From NCBI GenBank assembly GCA_946480705.1, contig CAMLLF010000148.1, forward strand, positions 1 through 8,104: 8,104 bases of DNA. Direction: 5' to 3'. The stretch comes from an uncultured Lysobacteraceae bacterium. GTDB lineage: Bacteria; Pseudomonadota; Gammaproteobacteria; Xanthomonadales; Rhodanobacteraceae. How positions within the stretch are numbered: the stretch's first letter is position 1; every line of letters begins with the position of its first letter. Position numbers and translations under genes: made by a program. Shown in pieces: positions 1 through 5,753 of the stretch. The notes under the pieces are model-generated. The model was not told the DNA's origin, made no database searches, and saw nothing but the letters and a program-made list of their open reading frames with translations.

Positions 1-56
1 GAAGAATCGAGAAACGAAGAAAGCCGCCCCGCGTCCCGCGTTTCCACCCACTCCTC

Positions 57-62
57 TACACT
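57..62 (+). promoter_or_regulatory. Possible -10 element upstream of the ATPase gene
   Basis: TACACT matches four of six positions of the sigma70 -10 consensus and lies about 67 bases before the ATG at 129. No good -35 is found 16-18 bases upstream, where the sequence is GC-rich. The call rests on one hexamer and is weak. Confidence 0.2.
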
Positions 63-128
63 CGCTCCTCAGGTCGCGCAGGCACATGAACCGTCGTCCT
101 TCCCGCGCGCCACCGGAGCCACACCCGC

Positions 129-1277
129 ATGCTGCATACCTTCGCCGTCGCCAACTACCGCTCGCTGCGTGATCTGAAACTGAAGCTCGAACCGTTGACG
201 CTGGTCACCGGCGCGAACGGCAGCGGCAAGTCGAATCTGTATCGCGCACTGCGGCTGCTGCAGGTCGCGGCGAACGGGCGGCTCGCCGAGGCAATCGCGA
301 ACGAGGGTGGGATTCCGTCGCTGCAGTGGGCCGGTCCGGCGGACACGCGCAGCCAGCGCAAGCGCGGCGTCGCGATCCAGGGCACGCGCCGGCATGAAGC
401 GCTGCGCATCACGTTCGGCTTCGCCTCCGACGATGTCGCCTATCGCATCGAACTCGGCCTGCCGCCCGGCGGCGAGTCGCGCTTCAACCTCGACCCCGAG
501 GTCAAGGCCGAGTACGTCTGGCAGGCGCCGCCGCAGCGCAAGGGCAACACCTGGCTCGAACGCGAAGGCGCCGCAACCCAGCTGCGCGGCGCCGACGGCA
601 ACTGGCAGCGCCTGGGCTTTCGCGTCGATGCGGCGCGCTCGGTGCTGTCGGAACTCGCCGAGCCGCAGCGTTTCCCGGAAGTCTTCGCGCTGCGCGAACG
701 ACTGCGCAGCTGGCGCTTCTACGACGGATTCCGCACCGACGCCGACAGTCCGCTGCGCCAGCCGCGGACCAGCGTGCGGACACCGGTGCTCGCCGACGAC
801 GGCCGCGACCTCGCCGCCGCGCTGCAGACCATCATCGAGATCGGCGATGCCGGCGCGCTGCACACCGCGGTCGACGACGCGTTTCCGGGTTCGCGCATCG
901 CGATCCTCGGCGACGACGCGCGGCTTGAAGTCGGGCTCGACGTCGAGGGCCTGCTGCGGCCGCTGCATGCGACGGAGCTTTCCGACGGCACGCTGCGCTA
1001 CCTGTGCCTGCTCGCCGCGCTCATGAGCCCGCGCCCGCCGCAGCTGCTCGTGCTCAACGAACCCGAGCAGAGCCTGCATCCCGATCTGCTCAAACCGCTC
1101 GCGCGCCAGATCGTCGCGGCGTCAAAGCACAGCCAAGTCTGGGTCATCAGTCACGCACCGAAACTCGTCGCGGCGATCGAGGATGCAGCCAACCTCGTTG
1201 CGATCGAACTTGCGCGCGAATTCGGCGAGACGCGCGTCGTCGGACAGGGACCGCTCGACGAACCGGCGTGGCCGTGA
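129..1277 (+). CDS. AAA family ATPase, SMC/RecF-like (COG4637 type)
   Basis: This 382-residue protein is a soluble ABC/SMC-type ATPase with no membrane segment or signal peptide. The N-terminus has the 'F.V.NYRSLRDL.L.L.PLTLVTGANGSGKSNLYRALRLL' layout of this class, with the Walker A motif GANGSGKS at residues 28-35. The middle (about 60-270) is the variable insert. The C-terminal half has an ABC-like signature (LSDGTLRY, 284-291), a Walker B segment LLVLNEPEQSLHP (306-318) and an H-loop histidine in VISHAP (H342). Asparagine (N310) stands where most relatives have the Walker B aspartate, and the adjacent catalytic glutamate E311 is present. From memory, LNEPE is usual in the COG4637 branch, so this need not mean loss of activity. 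The start is supported by GGAG at 115-118, 10 bases before the ATG. It stands alone, with no nuclease, methylase or reverse transcriptase beside it, so a defence role cannot be inferred. The cellular role and substrate are unknown. Confidence 0.9.
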   Translation: MLHTFAVANYRSLRDLKLKLEPLTLVTGANGSGKSNLYRALRLLQVAANGRLAEAIANEGGIPSLQWAGPADTRSQRKRGVAIQGTRRHEALRITFGFASDDVAYRIELGLPPGGESRFNLDPEVKAEYVWQAPPQRKGNTWLEREGAATQLRGADGNWQRLGFRVDAARSVLSELAEPQRFPEVFALRERLRSWRFYDGFRTDADSPLRQPRTSVRTPVLADDGRDLAAALQTIIEIGDAGALHTAVDDAFPGSRIAILGDDARLEVGLDVEGLLRPLHATELSDGTLRYLCLLAALMSPRPPQLLVLNEPEQSLHPDLLKPLARQIVAASKHSQVWVISHAPKLVAAIEDAANLVAIELAREFGETRVVGQGPLDEPAWP

Positions 1278-1305
1278 ACCACAGGCGGCGGTGAGACGGC
1301 ACGCA

Positions 1306-1337
1306 CGAAAAAGGCCGGAGCAAGTCCGGCCCTTCGT
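1306..1337 (-). terminator. Rho-independent terminator of the DUF3313-like gene
   Basis: A perfect 7-bp stem, GGCCGGA (1313-1319) with TCCGGCC (1325-1331), encloses a 5-base loop. Read on the minus strand, five T residues follow (the A tract 1308-1312), as expected just after the stop codon at 1349. Flanking ACGAA and TTCGT could extend the pairing. On the plus strand only CTTCG follows, so it would be a weaker stop for the convergent ATPase gene, which ends at 1277. Confidence 0.8.
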
Positions 1338-1348
1338 CGACGATGCCG

Positions 1349-2041
1349 TCAGCGCAACGATGCCTTTCCTGTTGAAATATCGAGACCGCTCTTCAACGTG
1401 TCGCCCCAGCCCGCGACGACCTGACGCACCCAGGCCTTGGCCTCGTCGGCGGCCTTGCGCGGCAACTCCTTCGGCTCGGGCCCGGTTTCCTGATCGAAGG
1501 CACGCAGCACCAGATCACCGCTGGCGGAATCTCGGATGGCCGCGACGAGGGCGAGTTTGCCGAGCGACGTCGACACGGTCTGATTGCTGCTCATGCCGCC
1601 GTCGACCGCGATCAGATAGAGGTTCACGATCGACACCTCGAGTTCGGCCACGTCCTCGCCCGGTGCATCCGCCAGCGCGTAGCCGCCGGCCTGCAGTGCG
1701 CGCACGGTTTCTTCACGAACCATGGTCTCGACCTCGGCCAGAACCGGCTTGATGTTCAGCGCCGAATTCGACGCGCTCATCGAGGCGTTGCGCCGCCAAC
1801 CGGAATCCGGCGTCACGCTGACGGACTTCAGCAGCACGCGCCGATAGCCGTTCAGGCGCGCGTCCTTGCGCACGTAGGTCAGATCGAGCGCCGCCGCGCG
1901 GACCGGCTGCAGACCTTCGCTCTTCCAGGCGTCCGCCGCCTGCTTCGCCGTCGCCGGCGGCTTCGCCGCGACCGCGGCAGTGGAACCGACACAAAGCAGC
2001 GCCGCGGCGAGAGCCGCAGCGAAACGACGATACGAGCGCAT
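1349..2041 (-). CDS. Exported DUF3313-like protein
   Basis: The product has 230 residues. Residues 1-26 form a signal peptide: a basic start (MRSYRR), a hydrophobic Ala/Leu stretch and a probable cleavage after AAVAA. A cysteine lies in the hydrophobic part (ALLCVG), but the residues before it are a poor lipobox, so a soluble periplasmic protein is more likely than a lipoprotein. The mature part has the pattern of DUF3313: 'GL..V....LD..YVRKDA.L.GYR.VLLK.V.V....GWRRN', then 'ALQAGGYALADAPGEDVAELEVSIVNLYL' and 'ALVAAIRDSASGDLVLRAFDQE'. The molecular role of the family is not known to me. I chose the ATG at 2041 because GAGGGGG (2047-2053) stands 5 bases before it and the signal peptide starts there. 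An in-frame TTG at 2080 would add 13 residues ahead of the signal peptide. The gene is monocistronic, with its own candidate promoter and a clear terminator. Confidence 0.8.
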   Translation of the reverse strand: MRSYRRFAAALAAALLCVGSTAAVAAKPPATAKQAADAWKSEGLQPVRAAALDLTYVRKDARLNGYRRVLLKSVSVTPDSGWRRNASMSASNSALNIKPVLAEVETMVREETVRALQAGGYALADAPGEDVAELEVSIVNLYLIAVDGGMSSNQTVSTSLGKLALVAAIRDSASGDLVLRAFDQETGPEPKELPRKAADEAKAWVRQVVAGWGDTLKSGLDISTGKASLR

Positions 2042-2046
2042 GGAAT

Positions 2047-2053
2047 CCCCCTC
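2047..2053 (-). promoter_or_regulatory. Ribosome binding site deciding the start at 2041
   Basis: GAGGGGG on the minus strand lies 5 bases before the ATG at 2041. It favours that start over the in-frame TTG at 2080. Confidence 0.6.
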
Positions 2054-2069
2054 GATGAAATGCGGAGGG

Positions 2070-2099
2070 ATTTTGCGCAAATGCCGAGCTGCGCCGCAA
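2070..2099 (-). promoter_or_regulatory. Candidate sigma70 promoter of the DUF3313-like gene
   Basis: On the minus strand TTGCGG (2094-2099) and CAAAAT (2070-2075, four of six -10 bases) are 18 bases apart. Transcription would start near 2063 and give a leader of about 20 bases. The -35 matches only three of six positions, so this is tentative. Confidence 0.35.
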
Positions 2100-2212
2100 T
2101 CCGTACGGAAACGGCCAGCGCGACCGCGACGGCATCGACTCGTTCGCGAAGACCGTACGCGACCGCTCCGGCAATGGCACCGGCGTGTCGCCGTGCGGCG
2201 CCATGCACCCCG

Positions 2213-2572
2213 CTACATCGTCAGCGACTGCTCGACATCCTGGCAGTTGCGGCGCGCGAGCGCGAGGTTCGAACGGTTCTTGTCGAGCACGAGATACAGG
2301 AACAGTCCGGCTTTCGAAACGACCGGCCGGATGATGTGGTACTGCTTGCCGAGCGTGATCAGGATGTCCTCGATCGCGTCGTTGAGGCCGAGGCTCTTCA
2401 TCGTTTTCATCTTCGCGCGCACGACTTCGGTATTGCCCGCCGCGGCGAGGTCGAGGTCCACGCCGGTGCCGATCTTGCCGAGACTCATGCCGCTGTTCGC
2501 GTCGACGAGCGCCGCGCACAGCGCGCCGTCGGTCTGCATCAGGGAAGCGAGGCTGTCGTTGATGTTCGCCAC
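2213..2572 (-). CDS. Roadblock/LC7 domain protein (MglB-like), operon copy 1
   Basis: This 119-residue protein is a single roadblock/LC7 domain. Diagnostic parts are the first strand after helix 1 (DGALCAALVDANSGMSLG, about 15-32), the central helix with 'LAAAGNTEVVRAKMKTMKSLGL', the strand pair 'IEDILITLGKQYHIIRPV', and the last strand and helix 'LFLYLVLDKNRSNLALAR'. Such proteins dimerise into a platform that binds a small Ras-like GTPase. In Myxococcus, MglB is the GTPase-activating protein for MglA. The start is a GTG at 2572 (no ATG fits), with a strong AAGGAGAG 5 bases upstream. It is the last gene of the four-gene minus-strand operon and lies 74 bases after the second roadblock gene, so its own good ribosome site makes sense. 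No Rho-independent terminator follows. The family assignment is firm; its partner being the GTPase encoded at 3048-3599 is inference from the operon. Confidence 0.88.
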   Translation of the reverse strand: MANINDSLASLMQTDGALCAALVDANSGMSLGKIGTGVDLDLAAAGNTEVVRAKMKTMKSLGLNDAIEDILITLGKQYHIIRPVVSKAGLFLYLVLDKNRSNLALARRNCQDVEQSLTM

Positions 2573-2577
2573 GGTGA

Positions 2578-2585
2578 CTCTCCTT
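2578..2585 (-). promoter_or_regulatory. Ribosome binding site for a GTG start
   Basis: AAGGAGAG on the minus strand, 5 bases before the GTG at 2572, fixes that codon as the start of the 119-residue roadblock gene. Confidence 0.75.
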
Positions 2586-2646
2586 GGTTACGGCGCACCG
2601 ATGAGATCACGCGCCGGCAGGCTCGGTGCTGGGCCTTGCCGGCGAC

Positions 2647-3051
2647 CTACTCGCGAAACGCCCGCGCGATCGCGATGCAGCAGTTCTTCGCGGCCCAGAG
2701 CAGCTGGCCGAGCACGCCGCCGTCGCCGGCGACGATGGCGAGCGAAAGCGGCGGACGCGCGTCGGGAATGTTCATGATGACGACGGTGCCGCTGTCGGAT
2801 TCGATGATCATGCGGCTGCACTCGACGATGCCGGCTTCCTTCGCGATCGCCGAGCCGATCGCCGACAGCGACGAACCCATCGCGGCGAGCCGCGCGGCGC
2901 CGCCGCGGCCGACCTGCAGCGAAGCGACCTCGAAGCCGTCGGCGCTGAGCAGCACCGCCGACATGACGCCGGGCGTCATCTGCGCGAAGGATTCCAGGTG
3001 CTTCTGCGCCACACCGGTGGCGACGCGACCGAATCGCGGTACGGCGCTCAT
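2647..3051 (-). CDS. Roadblock/LC7 domain protein, operon copy 2
   Basis: The protein has 134 residues and a single roadblock/LC7 domain. After a basic N-terminus come 'HLESFAQMTPGVMSAVLLSADGFEVASLQ' (helix 1 and strands 1-2), the long central helix with 'AARLAAMGSSLSAIGSAIAKEAGI', the strands 'CSRMIIESDSGTVVIMNIP' and 'PPLSLAIVAGDGGVLGQLLWAA', and the last helix. It diverges widely from the neighbouring 119-residue roadblock protein, so the two are not a recent duplication and may have different partners or form a heterodimer. The ATG at 3051 overlaps the TGA of the GTPase gene (ATGA), and GGAGAA stands 7 bases upstream, which implies coupled translation and similar amounts of both proteins. 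Binding to the GTPase is inferred from family knowledge and gene order. Confidence 0.85.
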   Translation of the reverse strand: MSAVPRFGRVATGVAQKHLESFAQMTPGVMSAVLLSADGFEVASLQVGRGGAARLAAMGSSLSAIGSAIAKEAGIVECSRMIIESDSGTVVIMNIPDARPPLSLAIVAGDGGVLGQLLWAAKNCCIAIARAFRE

Positions 3052-3599
3052 GCGGTTCTCCGGGACGCGTCGTCGAGTTCGAGCAGGCAGAGCAGCGTGT
3101 CGACGAGCAGCAGCACGTCGTCGCGACGGCGCACATCGACACCGAACACCGGCAGGGTCAGGCCATGGCTTTCGAGCCGTTGCGCGAACGCGTCGAGCGG
3201 CAGCGCGCCGGACTGGCCGCTGCGACCGATGCCGACGACGATCGGTGCGCGCCGGCCGCCGCCGAACGCGTCGACGAACGCATCGAGCTGCACGAGCGCG
3301 TCGGCCTGCGCCGCGTCGATCAGCACGATGACGCCGGCCGCGTTGCTGCCGAGGATGTCCCAGAGAAAGCGATAGCGCAGTTGCCCCGGCGTGCCGTAGA
3401 GCCGCACCGATGCGCCGCCGTCGAGCGCGATGCGGCCGTAGTCGAGTCCGGCCGTGGTTTCCGGCTTGTCGAACGCGGCGCGGTCGGTATTGACGACGTC
3501 CGTCGACACCGGCGGCTCGTCGCTGATCGCCGCGATCGCCGTGGTCTTTCCCGCGCCCATCGGCCCGGTGAACACGATCTTGAATTCGTGCTCGCTCAT
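3048..3599 (-). CDS. Small Ras-like GTPase, MglA/COG2229 type
   Basis: The product is a 183-residue single-domain GTPase-fold protein. The P-loop GPMGAGKT is at residues 12-19. A G2-like 'ETTAGLDYG' follows at 47-55. The G3 region reads LYGTPGQLRYRF (67-78), where glycine replaces the DxxG aspartate, as is common in this bacterial family ('GTPGQ'). Strand 'AAGVIVLIDA' is at 87-96. At the expected G4 site the sequence is VVGIGRSGQ (121-129), with neither the Asn/Thr-Lys nor the final Asp of N/TKxD. Relatives such as MglA switch between GTP- and GDP-bound states to set cell polarity and drive gliding or pilus motility, and roadblock proteins act on them. The start codon lies just after the upstream gene's TGA (4 bases between), with no good ribosome site of its own, so translational coupling is likely. 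The class is well supported; the guanine preference and the process served are not. Confidence 0.87.
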   Translation of the reverse strand: MSEHEFKIVFTGPMGAGKTTAIAAISDEPPVSTDVVNTDRAAFDKPETTAGLDYGRIALDGGASVRLYGTPGQLRYRFLWDILGSNAAGVIVLIDAAQADALVQLDAFVDAFGGGRRAPIVVGIGRSGQSGALPLDAFAQRLESHGLTLPVFGVDVRRRDDVLLLVDTLLCLLELDDASRRTA

Positions 3600-3603
3600 G
3601 CGG

Positions 3604-4569
3604 TCAGGTCGTCAGGCCCAGGCGCGCGCGCAGCCCGCGTATCAGCCCGCCGAAGCGCGCGGCCGAATTCGCGATGAAGGCACCGGCGCCTTCCGCACCG
3701 CGCGCCGCGTCGCCGGTCGACGCGAGCACGCCCGACAGCGCGCAGGCGTTGAGGAAGCGATCGACGTTCGCCGCGGGCTGACGCGACACCTCGACGAGCC
3801 GCGCGCGGCTGTAGCTCGCATGCGTCAGCAGTGCGGCGAGCGCGAGCTGGTTGCGCGTGCCGCGCAGCAGGCCGAAATCCGGCCAGCGGCGCAGGCGGTG
3901 CGTCGCGCCGCGGTCGACCCAGGGCGCCAGCGTGTCGGCGGCATGCCAGCCCGTGAACCAGGCGAGTTCGAGCACGGGCCGGCAGACGAAGCCCGGCGGC
4001 GGCGTGTCCGCGGTCAGCCGCAGCGCCGCGAGCGGCAGCGCTTCGCGCGTGAGCCGCCGTGCGGTTTCCGCGCCGGCGTAGTAGACCGACAGATCGTCGC
4101 GCACGTAGACGCGCGTCGCGGCGTCGCCGGCCGCATGCAGATTGCCGCCGGCGCTGCTGCGCGCGAGCAGGCGCAGCGACTCGGCGAAATCGATGCCGGC
4201 GGATCCGATCCGGATTGATTCGGCGCGCGGCGTCCGCGCCGCATCGTGGAGCGTGTCGCCGAGCGCTTGGTCGACGTCCTCGAGCACGCCGAGCAGCTGC
4301 ATGACGCGGAACGGATGATGCAGCGTGTACGGCGTCAGAGGACGGGCCGCGCTTGCTTCGTAGACCGCGATCAGCGGCTTGTCGGTCTTGGCCCAGTGCC
4401 GCGCGACGAGATCGTCGCCGTGCGTGCCGGCGATGAGAACGTCGGCCTGGTCCGGCGGCGCGAGCGCCCAGCTCAGACCACCGCGTCCGTCGAGGATCTT
4501 CAGCATCGACCGGAAAGCCTGGCTCGCGTCGTCGGCAAGACCGGCGACAGCGATTCTGCGCGTCCTCAT
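3604..4569 (-). CDS. Receiver-like regulatory protein of the GTPase operon, function unknown
   Basis: The product has 321 residues and is not of a family I can name with confidence. Residues 1-105 look like an alpha/beta receiver-type fold: strand 'RRIAVAG' (4-10), a helix, strand 'ADVLIAG', strand 'PLIAVYE', then 'PYTLHHPFRVMQLLGVLEDVDQAL', which resembles the last helix of a receiver. No aspartate stands at the usual phosphorylation site after strand 3, so it would be a pseudo-receiver. A middle region (about 150-230) contains 'YVRDDLSVYYA' and 'PPGFVCRPVLELAWFTGW'. The part 'LRRWPDFGLLRGTRNQLALAALLTHASYSRARLVEVSRQPAANVDRFLNACALSGVL' looks like a winged-helix-type unit. A basic tail, 'FGGLIRGLRARLGLTT', ends the protein. 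I chose the ATG at 4569 because AGGGG lies 6 bases before it; an ATG at 4575 is too close to that site. It is the first gene of the operon and probably the sensing or coupling element for the GTPase. Confidence 0.7.
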   Translation of the reverse strand: MRTRRIAVAGLADDASQAFRSMLKILDGRGGLSWALAPPDQADVLIAGTHGDDLVARHWAKTDKPLIAVYEASAARPLTPYTLHHPFRVMQLLGVLEDVDQALGDTLHDAARTPRAESIRIGSAGIDFAESLRLLARSSAGGNLHAAGDAATRVYVRDDLSVYYAGAETARRLTREALPLAALRLTADTPPPGFVCRPVLELAWFTGWHAADTLAPWVDRGATHRLRRWPDFGLLRGTRNQLALAALLTHASYSRARLVEVSRQPAANVDRFLNACALSGVLASTGDAARGAEGAGAFIANSAARFGGLIRGLRARLGLTT

Positions 4570-4575
4570 CCGCAT

Positions 4576-4580
4576 CCCCT
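4576..4580 (-). promoter_or_regulatory. Ribosome binding site deciding the start at 4569
   Basis: AGGGG on the minus strand is 6 bases before the ATG at 4569 but directly abuts the ATG at 4575, so 4569 is the better start. Confidence 0.5.
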
Positions 4581-4693
4581 GAAGTCGAGGCAGACAGACG
4601 CCGGCGGCGCGAAAACTGCCGCGCAGTTCGCCGCGGCCGCTATGCCGGGGCGACGGGTCGGACGGCCAGATTGCTCGGAACAGGTGCGCCGGC

Positions 4694-4723
4694 AGTCTAG
4701 CATCGTAAAAAAAACTTTGTACA
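4694..4723 (-). promoter_or_regulatory. Candidate extended -10 promoter of the GTPase/roadblock operon
   Basis: On the minus strand TGTACA (4718-4723, four of six -35 bases) is followed after 18 bases by TAGACT (4694-4699, four of six -10 bases). TGC directly upstream gives an extended -10 (TGnTAGACT). The spacer contains eight T residues. Transcription would begin near 4687, leaving a leader of about 118 bases before the ATG at 4569, long enough to hold a regulatory structure. Confidence 0.4.
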
Positions 4724-5002
4724 GCTTTGCTCATAGTTCCACAGTGGCGGCGGCGATGCTGCAGGCGCCGCGCGGATGCGGCGAATGCCGCAGTTCCGCA
4801 ATACTCGGCGCGGCGGCCGAAGCGAGCCCGGCCGCAGGCGGTGGTCTCGCGCCGTCCGGCGTGATGCCCGCGAACCTGCGCGGCTTCTCGCCGCATTCGC
4901 TGATGCCTTCGGCAGACCGGCCGAATCGCCGCGGGCGCAGCCTGACCCACGGCCGCCTGCAGCCGTTGCGCCGCGCCGCTGCCGGCCGCGGCGTGACGCG
5001 CG

Positions 5003-5617
5003 TCAATCGAGTTTCAGCGTCTTCCAGAAGCGGTCGAGCATCGCGACATCGGCCGCGGCCCGGTCTTCCTCCATCATCGTGACGAGCAGATAGCCGCCGC
5101 CGCGGCCGTCGGCCAGCGCGTAGACGTAGCGGTCCCAGGATTCGTCCTTGGACTGCGTGCGCGCGTACTTGCCGGCGAGATCGCGGCCGTCCGGCAGCTT
5201 GCGCGTCGCCGCCTCGATCGTGCGCTGATAGCCGGCAGCGACTTCCTCGTCGGTCATCTCCTTCACCATCAGATCGACGAGCGCGGTCGGGTCGATGCCG
5301 TCGTAGCGCTGCAGGATCACGCCGTTGCCGTTGGCCGACACGAGCATGACCTGGCGCACGCCCTTGCTGATGTCGGTCGTCGAGGGCTGCACGATCGCGG
5401 GATGCTCGAAACTCAGTCCGCGGTCGCGGAACACCTGCTGTTCCTTGCGCTGCAGTTTCACCGTGACCGTCTTGCCGTCGACGACGACGGCCGTGTCCTT
5501 GTCCAGATCGAGTTCGGAGGTCTTGCCGTCGACGGTCAGCACGTAGCCGCCGGCTGCGGCGGCGCCGGCACCGGCAACAAGGGCCGCCGCGACGATGGCG
5601 CGAAGAAAGGTGCGCAT
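5003..5617 (-). CDS. Exported protein of unknown function
   Basis: The product has 204 residues. An N-terminal signal peptide (MRTFLRAIVAAALVAGAGAAAAG, cleavage near residue 22) sends it to the periplasm; there is no lipobox cysteine. The mature protein begins with a beta-rich region carrying two similar short units, 'GYVLTVDGKTSELDLD' and 'AVVVDGKTVTVKL', then 'EQQVFRDRGLSFEHPAIVQPS'. A mixed region 'RQVMLVSANGNGVILQRYDGIDPTALVDLMVKEMTDEE' follows, and the C-terminus is 'DRYVYALADGRGGGYLLVTMMEEDR...LDRFWKTLKLD'. That end resembles proteins that fold around a lipid or small ligand, but I cannot assign a family. GAGG lies 6 bases before the ATG, which supports the start. The gene is transcribed away from the PilZ gene and probably alone, since 430 bases separate it from the GTPase operon downstream. 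Confidence 0.8.
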   Translation of the reverse strand: MRTFLRAIVAAALVAGAGAAAAGGYVLTVDGKTSELDLDKDTAVVVDGKTVTVKLQRKEQQVFRDRGLSFEHPAIVQPSTTDISKGVRQVMLVSANGNGVILQRYDGIDPTALVDLMVKEMTDEEVAAGYQRTIEAATRKLPDGRDLAGKYARTQSKDESWDRYVYALADGRGGGYLLVTMMEEDRAAADVAMLDRFWKTLKLD

Positions 5618-5643
5618 GTGATGCCTCGCTCAAAAGGAGCCCG

Positions 5644-5649
5644 ATTGTA
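5644..5649 (-). promoter_or_regulatory. -10 element of the exported-protein gene
   Basis: TACAAT on the minus strand matches five of six -10 bases and would start a transcript about 20 bases before the ATG at 5617. The -35 zone (about 5666-5673) is GC-rich and unconvincing. The site lies next to the plus-strand promoter of the PilZ gene, so one regulator could act on both. Confidence 0.4.
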
Positions 5650-5660
5650 GGTCGTTCGGC

Positions 5661-5689
5661 TTGCCAAGGGCGGCCCGGGCTTCTATCGT
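5661..5689 (+). promoter_or_regulatory. Sigma70-type promoter of the PilZ gene
   Basis: TTGCCA (5661-5666, five of six -35 bases) and TATCGT (5684-5689, four of six -10 bases) are separated by exactly 17 bases. Transcription would start near 5696, giving a leader of about 58 bases before the ATG at 5754. Confidence 0.55.
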
Positions 5690-5753
5690 CGATCCGGCGC
5701 GCGCCTGACGGCGCGCGCTGTTCAACTGCACGACCCCGGGCCAAGGAGGCCGC

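Larger units (their letters stand above)
4576..5002. other. Gene-free stretch: leader and promoter of the GTPase operon, plus unassigned sequence
   Basis: No convincing gene lies here. The reading frame upstream of 4569 stays open to 4950, but it uses codons unlike its neighbours (TTT TTT, AGA) and looks like nothing known. The left half holds a short hairpin, AACTGC (4614-4619) with GCAGTT (4623-4628), within the predicted leader. It also holds an isolated AT-rich patch at about 4703-4740 with eight A residues in a row. The right half (4741-5002) is GC-rich with many small GCCGC/GCGGC inverted repeats, including a strong one near 4968-4993, but none is followed by a T tract. The end of the 5003-5617 transcript therefore cannot be placed. 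Confidence 0.5.

Noticed and set aside
69..1079. 336-codon open frame antisense to the ATPase gene
   Set aside because: It lies wholly opposite a gene with clear motifs, has the Arg/Ala-rich composition of GC-rich shadow frames, and shows no family pattern.
2042..2080. TTG start at 2080 for the DUF3313-like protein
   Set aside because: It would put 13 residues before the signal peptide, while the ATG at 2041 has GAGGGGG at good spacing.
2177..2205. Hairpin after the last roadblock gene as a terminator
   Set aside because: The stem (CACcGGCG with CGCCGTG) is fair, but no T tract follows on the minus strand.
2060..3331. 423-codon plus-strand open frame across the roadblock genes
   Set aside because: It is antisense to two roadblock genes and part of the GTPase gene, all with clear family motifs; low-complexity Arg/Ala/Ser content.
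4703..4740. Minus-strand T8 tract as a terminator for the 5003-5617 gene
   Set aside because: No stable GC-rich stem precedes the T tract; only weak AACT/AGTT pairing is seen, and the gene end is about 290 bases away.
4570..4950. N-terminal extension of the receiver-like protein to 4733 or 4950
   Set aside because: The frame is open, but the added residues look random, include TTT TTT and AGA codons, cover the predicted promoter, and lack a good ribosome site. The receiver-like strand starts right after 4569.
4968..4993. GC-rich hairpin just after the 5003 stop as a terminator
   Set aside because: Strong pairing but no T tract on the minus strand; such structures are common by chance at this GC content.
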